Origin: JBCBEX01 sp039027055
GTDB lineage: Bacteria; Bacteroidota; Rhodothermia; Rhodothermales; Rubricoccaceae
Length of the DNA stretch: 7,672 nt
Direction: 5' to 3'
Assembly (NCBI GenBank): GCA_039027055.1
Contig: JBCCLD010000220.1
Coordinates: forward strand, 1 to 7,672
Part shown: in pieces, positions 4,016 to 7,672 of the stretch
How the letters are laid out: each line of letters opens with the position of its first letter
Position numbering within the stretch: the first letter of the stretch is position 1
The notes under the pieces: generated by a model
The model's database searches: none
Told to the model about the DNA's origin: nothing
Seen by the model: only the letters and a program-made list of their open reading frames with translations
Translations under genes and position numbers: made by a program

Positions 4016-6553
4016 CTACTCCCCACCACCGCGACGGCCGCGCTCGTCCTCCAGTTCGCGGCCGAAGGCGTAGCGGAGCGTGAGCCCAATCTGCTGCGCC
4101 CCCCATCGCCGCTCGATGCGCTGGAACTGGTCGGCCCGGTCGATGACGTAGTTGAAGCCGGCGAGGTTGAACGGGTCGCGGAGGCGTAGCGTGAGGCTCG
4201 CGCGGTTGCTGAGGAAGCGCTGCTGGAGGGCAGCGCTAACCCAGGTGTCGGCTCCGCTACGGCCCGCCTCGCTCTCGATCGGCGCGCGGTAGAAGAGGTT
4301 CACCTGCAGGGTCGGACCGGTGCTCAGCAGCCTGCCGAGGAGCGCAGGCGGCAGCACGTAGGTGGCGTTGACGCGGCTCGCCCACCCGAAGCCATCCTCG
4401 GCCAGCCCGTCGCCTGCCGACGTGCCCTCGGTGTTGATCTGGAAGCCCTCCACACTCACGTAGCCGTCAAGCCCACCGAACAGGTCCTCCACGCTGACGA
4501 TGGCCTCCACCCCTGTGGCGCTCGACGCCGCCCGGTTTTCGTAGCTCCGCACGAACGTCTGCCCTGCCGTGAGCGCCTCGACGCTGAGGCCTTGGCACAG
4601 TGCCTGGTCGGCGGACACGCACCGCGTTTGCACCCGCTGGATGGCGTTCGTGGTGCGGCGGTAGAAGGCGTTTGCCGTCAACGAGCCCCAGGTAGTGTAG
4701 CGCACATAGCCCGTCTCGACGGCATCGACGTATTCCGGCCGCAGGTTCGGATTGCCGCGACGGCGAAAGAGCGGGTCGTCGTAGCTAAAGAACGGGTTGA
4801 TGCGCCAGGTGCTCGGGCGGTTGATCCGGCGGCTGTAGCTGGCCTTCACCTCGTCGTTGTCGGTGAGGGCCAGGCCGAGGAACGCGCTTGGGAAGAGGCT
4901 CGCGTAGCGCCGGTCGTTGGTCTCGCCCGTGGTGCGGAGGTCGAAGGTTGTCTGGGCGATCTCGCCGCGCAGGCCGAGTTGCACGTCGAGCGGGCCTAGC
5001 TCGTGCGCGCCCTGGAGGTAGGCAGCCCAGATGCGCTCGTCGAAGTCGAAGGCGTTGGATTCGGTCGTGTCGAGGACGCCCTCGGTGCGGGCTTCGAGGT
5101 CCTGGAGGATCGTTTCGAGGTCGGCGCGCGCCCCGGCCTCGAAGCGGCCGCCGAAGAGCGGGCGGACGTAGTCGAGGCTGAACGTGGCCTCGGCCCGGTC
5201 ACGGAGCTCGAACACGTCCTGCGGGGCGATGCCGTCGCGCGGGGCCCCGAAGACCGACGCGCCGATGGTCTCCTCGTTGGTCGAGAAGGCGTAGCGGGCC
5301 TCCAGCCGGAGCGTATGTCCGACGCGCCGACGCGCCGGTGTGCCCGCGCCGTTGAGCGCCTCGGCGGCGGAGCCGAAGTCGTGGTCGAGCGTGAGGCGCC
5401 CGTCGGCGTTCCAGCCGACGTCGCCCTCGCGCACGATGCGCTCGTAGGCAAACGCATTCGCCCCGCCCTGCACCGAGGTACCGTACACGAGTTCGTCGTA
5501 GACGTTGGCCTCGGTCTCCAGGTCGTCGCGCGTCGAAGCCTGCCCGGCGAGCGAGAGACGGGTGCGGTCGGAGAGCGCGTAGCCGACAGACGCGCTGGCG
5601 AACTGCGAGAACTCGTCTTCCAGTTCGCTCTCGGTCTGGTCCAGGATGGTCGAGTCGGAAGGCAGACCGCCCGGGGCGCGGTCGATGCGGAAGGTGGAGC
5701 CGCCGCCGGCGTCGTTGGCCTCGCTCTCGATGCCGTAGGTGAACTGCAGCGCCCACGGCCCCGTGCCGTAGCCCAGCGAGCCCGTCCCCTGGAGTTCGCC
5801 GCGCGTGGTGAGGCCCGTGGCGACCGTCCCCGTCAAGCCCACGTCGGCCTCTTCCTTCAGGATGAGGTTGATGACACCGCCGACACCGTCCGGCTCGTAG
5901 CGCGCCGACGGGTTGGGGATGACCTCCACGCGCTCGACGGCGCTGGCCGGAAGCTGCGAGAGGTAGCTCGCCAGTAGTTCCGGTCCGACCGGCGGCGGGC
6001 TTCCGTTGATGAGGACGCGCACCGACCCACTGCCGCGCAGGCTCACGTTGCCGTCGATGTCCACGTTCACCGAGGGCAGCGTGCCGAGCACGTCGGTGGC
6101 GCTGCCGCCGACGGTGACGGGGCTGTCGGCGGTCGTGTAGACGGTGCGGTCGAACTGGACCTCGACGCGGCGGCGCTCGGCGCTCACCACGACGCCCTCC
6201 TTCATCGCCACGGACGGCACGAGGGCGAGGACGCCGAGGTCGGTGCGCCCCGCCGTCACGGTGACACCGCGCTGCCAGCGCTCGTCGTAGCCGACGAAGC
6301 TCGCCAGCACGGCGTAGGTGCCCGCTGGCACGTCTGCAACGACGAACGCACCCTCGGTGTCGGCGTTGGTGCCCGTCACGAGCGTGGAATCGCCGTCCGC
6401 GATCTGCCAGAGCGAGACCGTAGCTGTGGGAAGCGCCTGCTCTGTCTCGGCGTCGACGATGCGCCCCGCCACCGATTGCGCCCACGCGCTGGGAGGAGCC
6501 ATCGTGGCCATCGCCAGCAGGAGCAGGCTCGGGATCGGGCGAGGGAAGGACAT
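4016..6553 (-). CDS. TonB-dependent outer membrane receptor (CarboxypepD_reg + plug + OMP_b-brl_3)
   Basis: Outer-membrane beta-barrel that imports a ligand with energy from TonB/ExbBD; ligand not predictable here. I chose the ATG at 6553 (845 residues) because it opens a clear signal peptide (MSFPRPIPSLLLLAMATM ... SAWA, cleavage near 25); the frame stays open 46 codons further but that part is Arg/Pro-rich and not leader-like. Domains: carboxypeptidase-regulatory-like beta sandwich about 27-114 (VAGRIVDAETEQALPTATV, GTYAVLASFVGYDE); a TonB-box-like EGVVVSAER and plug about 118-234 (DVLGTLPSVNVDIDGNVSLR, VRVLINGSPPP, VERVEVIPNPSARY, GGVINLILKEE); then a barrel to the C-terminus. The segment RINRPSTWRINPFF ... 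GNPNLRPEY near residues 570-600 is a hallmark of OMP_b-brl_3 receptors. The protein ends in a Gly/Arg/Glu-rich tail (RGRRGGGE) rather than a terminal aromatic, which is slightly unusual. No susD partner is adjacent. Confidence 0.93.
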   Translation of the reverse strand: MSFPRPIPSLLLLAMATMAPPSAWAQSVAGRIVDAETEQALPTATVSLWQIADGDSTLVTGTNADTEGAFVVADVPAGTYAVLASFVGYDERWQRGVTVTAGRTDLGVLALVPSVAMKEGVVVSAERRRVEVQFDRTVYTTADSPVTVGGSATDVLGTLPSVNVDIDGNVSLRGSGSVRVLINGSPPPVGPELLASYLSQLPASAVERVEVIPNPSARYEPDGVGGVINLILKEEADVGLTGTVATGLTTRGELQGTGSLGYGTGPWALQFTYGIESEANDAGGGSTFRIDRAPGGLPSDSTILDQTESELEDEFSQFASASVGYALSDRTRLSLAGQASTRDDLETEANVYDELVYGTSVQGGANAFAYERIVREGDVGWNADGRLTLDHDFGSAAEALNGAGTPARRRVGHTLRLEARYAFSTNEETIGASVFGAPRDGIAPQDVFELRDRAEATFSLDYVRPLFGGRFEAGARADLETILQDLEARTEGVLDTTESNAFDFDERIWAAYLQGAHELGPLDVQLGLRGEIAQTTFDLRTTGETNDRRYASLFPSAFLGLALTDNDEVKASYSRRINRPSTWRINPFFSYDDPLFRRRGNPNLRPEYVDAVETGYVRYTTWGSLTANAFYRRTTNAIQRVQTRCVSADQALCQGLSVEALTAGQTFVRSYENRAASSATGVEAIVSVEDLFGGLDGYVSVEGFQINTEGTSAGDGLAEDGFGWASRVNATYVLPPALLGRLLSTGPTLQVNLFYRAPIESEAGRSGADTWVSAALQQRFLSNRASLTLRLRDPFNLAGFNYVIDRADQFQRIERRWGAQQIGLTLRYAFGRELEDERGRRGGGE

Positions 6554-6664
6554 GACAGAGCGAGGCTGGGACGGGCGTCGAGAAGGGGGACGAGGTATTC
6601 TCGGACGGGGTCGTTCAGGGTCCGCCAGACGGGCTCCTTCTTCAATAAAACACCCAAAACGTTC

Positions 6665-6696
6665 ACCGCTGACACAAGAGACCGCTGACACAAGAG
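6665..6696. repeat. Perfect 16-bp tandem duplication upstream of the receptor
   Basis: ACCGCTGACACAAGAG occurs twice back to back (6665-6680 and 6681-6696) with no mismatch and exact ends. It lies 112-143 bp upstream of the receptor ATG, just upstream (in the gene's direction) of the only AT-rich patch in the leader (about 6643-6664, which reads GTTTTGGGTGTTTTATTG on the minus strand). It could be a paired regulator site or simply a recent slippage event. No recognisable Fur or other operator consensus is seen. Confidence 0.85.
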
Positions 6697-6761
6697 GAGG
6701 AGGTATCCATCGCGCCCGAGTAAGGCACGCGTCTAGTTGCCATGCTCTGGAAGGAACTCGC

Positions 6762-6779
6762 CAGGAGCACTCGCTCCTG
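6762..6779. terminator. Hairpin downstream of the metallophosphoesterase gene
   Basis: A perfect 7-bp stem CAGGAGC/GCTCCTG has a 4-nt loop (ACTC on the plus strand). It lies 51 bp beyond the metallophosphoesterase stop, within the 276-bp gap before the receptor start. There is no T-tract on either side, so it is at best a weak terminator or a 3'-end stabilising hairpin. Confidence 0.35.
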
Positions 6780-6829
6780 AACCGGTCTTCCTAATCTCGA
6801 CGGGAGCCACCGTGGCGTCAGAGCGTGCC

Positions 6830-7486
6830 TCAGAGATCGAACACGCGCGGGGCGTGGACGGGGCGGTAGAAGAGGTTGACGGCGCTCACGTTGGCAAACG
6901 TGGTCTGCACGCCTTCCGATTGACCCTCGGCGACGAGGACGCCAGCGGCTTCGTGGATGTGCCCGAAGACGTGCACGCGCGGCTGCACCTCGGCGACGCG
7001 CGCCGTGAGCAACCGGCACCCGCATGACAGCCGTGCGAAGTTGCGGTCGAGGATGCCGTGCGGTGGGCCGTGGGTCACAAGCAGGTCGGCGTCGTCCGGG
7101 ATCCGCGCCCAGGCGTGTTGCAAGTCGGGCCCGCCGCGTGGGAGGTTGAACGCCCAGTCGTGGAACGCAGGCTGCCACGGCGAGCCGTAGACCTTCACGT
7201 CGCCGAGCACGAGCGCCTCGTCCTGCAGATAGACCGCGCCCGTGGACTCCACGAGCGCACGCGCCTCATGTACGTCGCTACCCGACGGGTCGAGCGGCCA
7301 GTCGTGGTTGCCCGCCACAAACACTTTATGCGGATGCGGGCGACTTCGAAACCAGTCGAGGAAGCGTACCAGCTCGTCCAGCGTGCCTACCTCGCAGGCA
7401 TCGCCGGCGAACACGAGCACGTCGCCCTCGGGCACGGCGATGCGCTCGTGGCGGCCGTGGGTATCGGAGAAGCAGACGAAGCGCAC
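6830..7486 (-). CDS. Calcineurin-like metallophosphoesterase (MPPED/UPF0046-like)
   Basis: Two-metal phosphoesterase, cytosolic (no signal peptide). The best resemblance is to the MPPED1/MPPED2-type group, which in studied members hydrolyses phosphodiesters; the native substrate here is unknown. All metal-site motifs are present in order: SDTHG (D8, H10), FAGD (D29), GNHD (N60, H61), THGPPHG (H139) and FGHIHE (H176, H178). The GNHDWPLD and LLVTHGPPHGILD contexts are typical of this group. At 218 residues it is a complete single-domain enzyme. The start is GTG at 7486; it begins right at the first beta strand (MRFVCFSDTHG), which supports this choice. It is followed by 276 bp and the receptor gene on the same strand, too far for translational coupling. 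Its upstream region is only 46 bp before element C, so promoter elements may be in or next to that repeat. Confidence 0.93.
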   Translation of the reverse strand: MRFVCFSDTHGRHERIAVPEGDVLVFAGDACEVGTLDELVRFLDWFRSRPHPHKVFVAGNHDWPLDPSGSDVHEARALVESTGAVYLQDEALVLGDVKVYGSPWQPAFHDWAFNLPRGGPDLQHAWARIPDDADLLVTHGPPHGILDRNFARLSCGCRLLTARVAEVQPRVHVFGHIHEAAGVLVAEGQSEGVQTTFANVSAVNLFYRPVHAPRVFDL

Positions 7487-7532
7487 AGGTTCTGGGACTC
7501 GGAGAGCGGAGCGTTGGAAAGATCCGGCGGGC

Positions 7533-7672
7533 CTAGTGCATGGACAACCGGTCTTTTGCGTTATCTGAAGCCATGTATGGAAGCTGCTAATGCAGTTCCC
7601 CTCCTGGATAGGAGGGGACAGGGGTGGTTGACCGAATCAGCTACCCTGTCACGTCCAAAGCCGAACGCGCAG
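7533..7672 (+). mobile_element. CTAG-bounded MITE-like element, copy C (cut by window end)
   Basis: It starts CTAGTGCATGGACAACCGG and runs to the last base of the window. Over 140 bp it differs from copy A at only two positions (GCGATATC to GCGTTATC, and CCGAAAGCG to CCGAACGCG), with no indels, so A and C are short-form sisters of recent common origin. If it follows A, another 23 bp ending in TGCACTAG should lie just outside. It is upstream of the metallophosphoesterase start and in the same orientation as the other copies, that is, reading away from that gene. Confidence 0.8.

Noticed and set aside
5003..5977. Long open frame antisense to the TonB-dependent receptor (plus strand, 324 codons), and a 428-codon frame at 5199-6485 (minus)
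   Set aside because: Both lie wholly within the receptor gene in other frames, with low-complexity composition and no recognisable domain.
6554..6691. Upstream extension of the receptor to 6691
   Set aside because: The extra 46 residues are Arg/Pro-rich, run through the tandem repeat edge, and would place the signal peptide in the protein interior.
7553..7672. Possible long-range pairing GCGTT (7558-7562) with AACGC in copy C, created by its two differences from A
   Set aside because: Intriguing as a double change, but copies A and B lack the equivalent pairing, so two substitutions are not enough to claim covariation.

Overview
This is a GC-rich bacterial segment with five recognisable protein genes, a small IS graveyard and, most notably, three co-oriented copies of a short repeat bounded by CTAG. 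The organism is probably a high-GC relative of the Bacteroidota, for example in the Rhodothermota/Rhodothermales. This is inference: the receptor has the carboxypeptidase-regulatory-domain plus plug plus OMP_b-brl_3 layout typical of that lineage, the two minus-strand starts I checked (receptor and dehydrogenase) lack a clear Shine-Dalgarno sequence, and codon use is strongly GC-biased.

Layout. 3-1277 (+): an ammonium transporter cut by the left edge, followed by a textbook intrinsic terminator (1313-1345). 1373-1830: IS debris, namely the C-terminal end of an IS256-family transposase (+) abutting a fragment of an IS1-family transposase (-), then a solitary palindromic repeat (copy D). 1831-2160: no convincing gene, only hairpins. 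2161-2259 (+): a possible 32-residue membrane peptide, then a secreted L,D-transpeptidase (2293-2805, +). 2973-3746 (-): a tropinone-reductase-like SDR. 4016-6553 (-): a TonB-dependent outer membrane receptor with a perfect 16-bp tandem repeat in its leader. 6830-7486 (-): a calcineurin-like metallophosphoesterase with a GTG start.

Repeats. Elements A (2802-2964, 163 bp), B (3831-4015, 185 bp) and C (7533 to beyond the window end) begin CTAGTGCA. A and B end with the inverted copy TGCACTAG. They contain a series of hairpins whose sequence changes between copies while pairing is kept. A overlaps the stop codon of the L,D-transpeptidase, B directly abuts the stop codon of the receptor, and C lies 46 bp upstream of the metallophosphoesterase start. 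The SDR gene is therefore bracketed by A and B, and the receptor plus metallophosphoesterase by B and C, as direct repeats.

Functionally the genes are a mixed housekeeping and cell-envelope set (nitrogen uptake, cell-wall cross-linking, outer-membrane uptake) with no evident shared pathway. The CTAG element family is the most promising candidate for something undescribed: it looks like a non-autonomous, structured, MITE-like element that targets gene ends and carries an exchangeable hairpin module.
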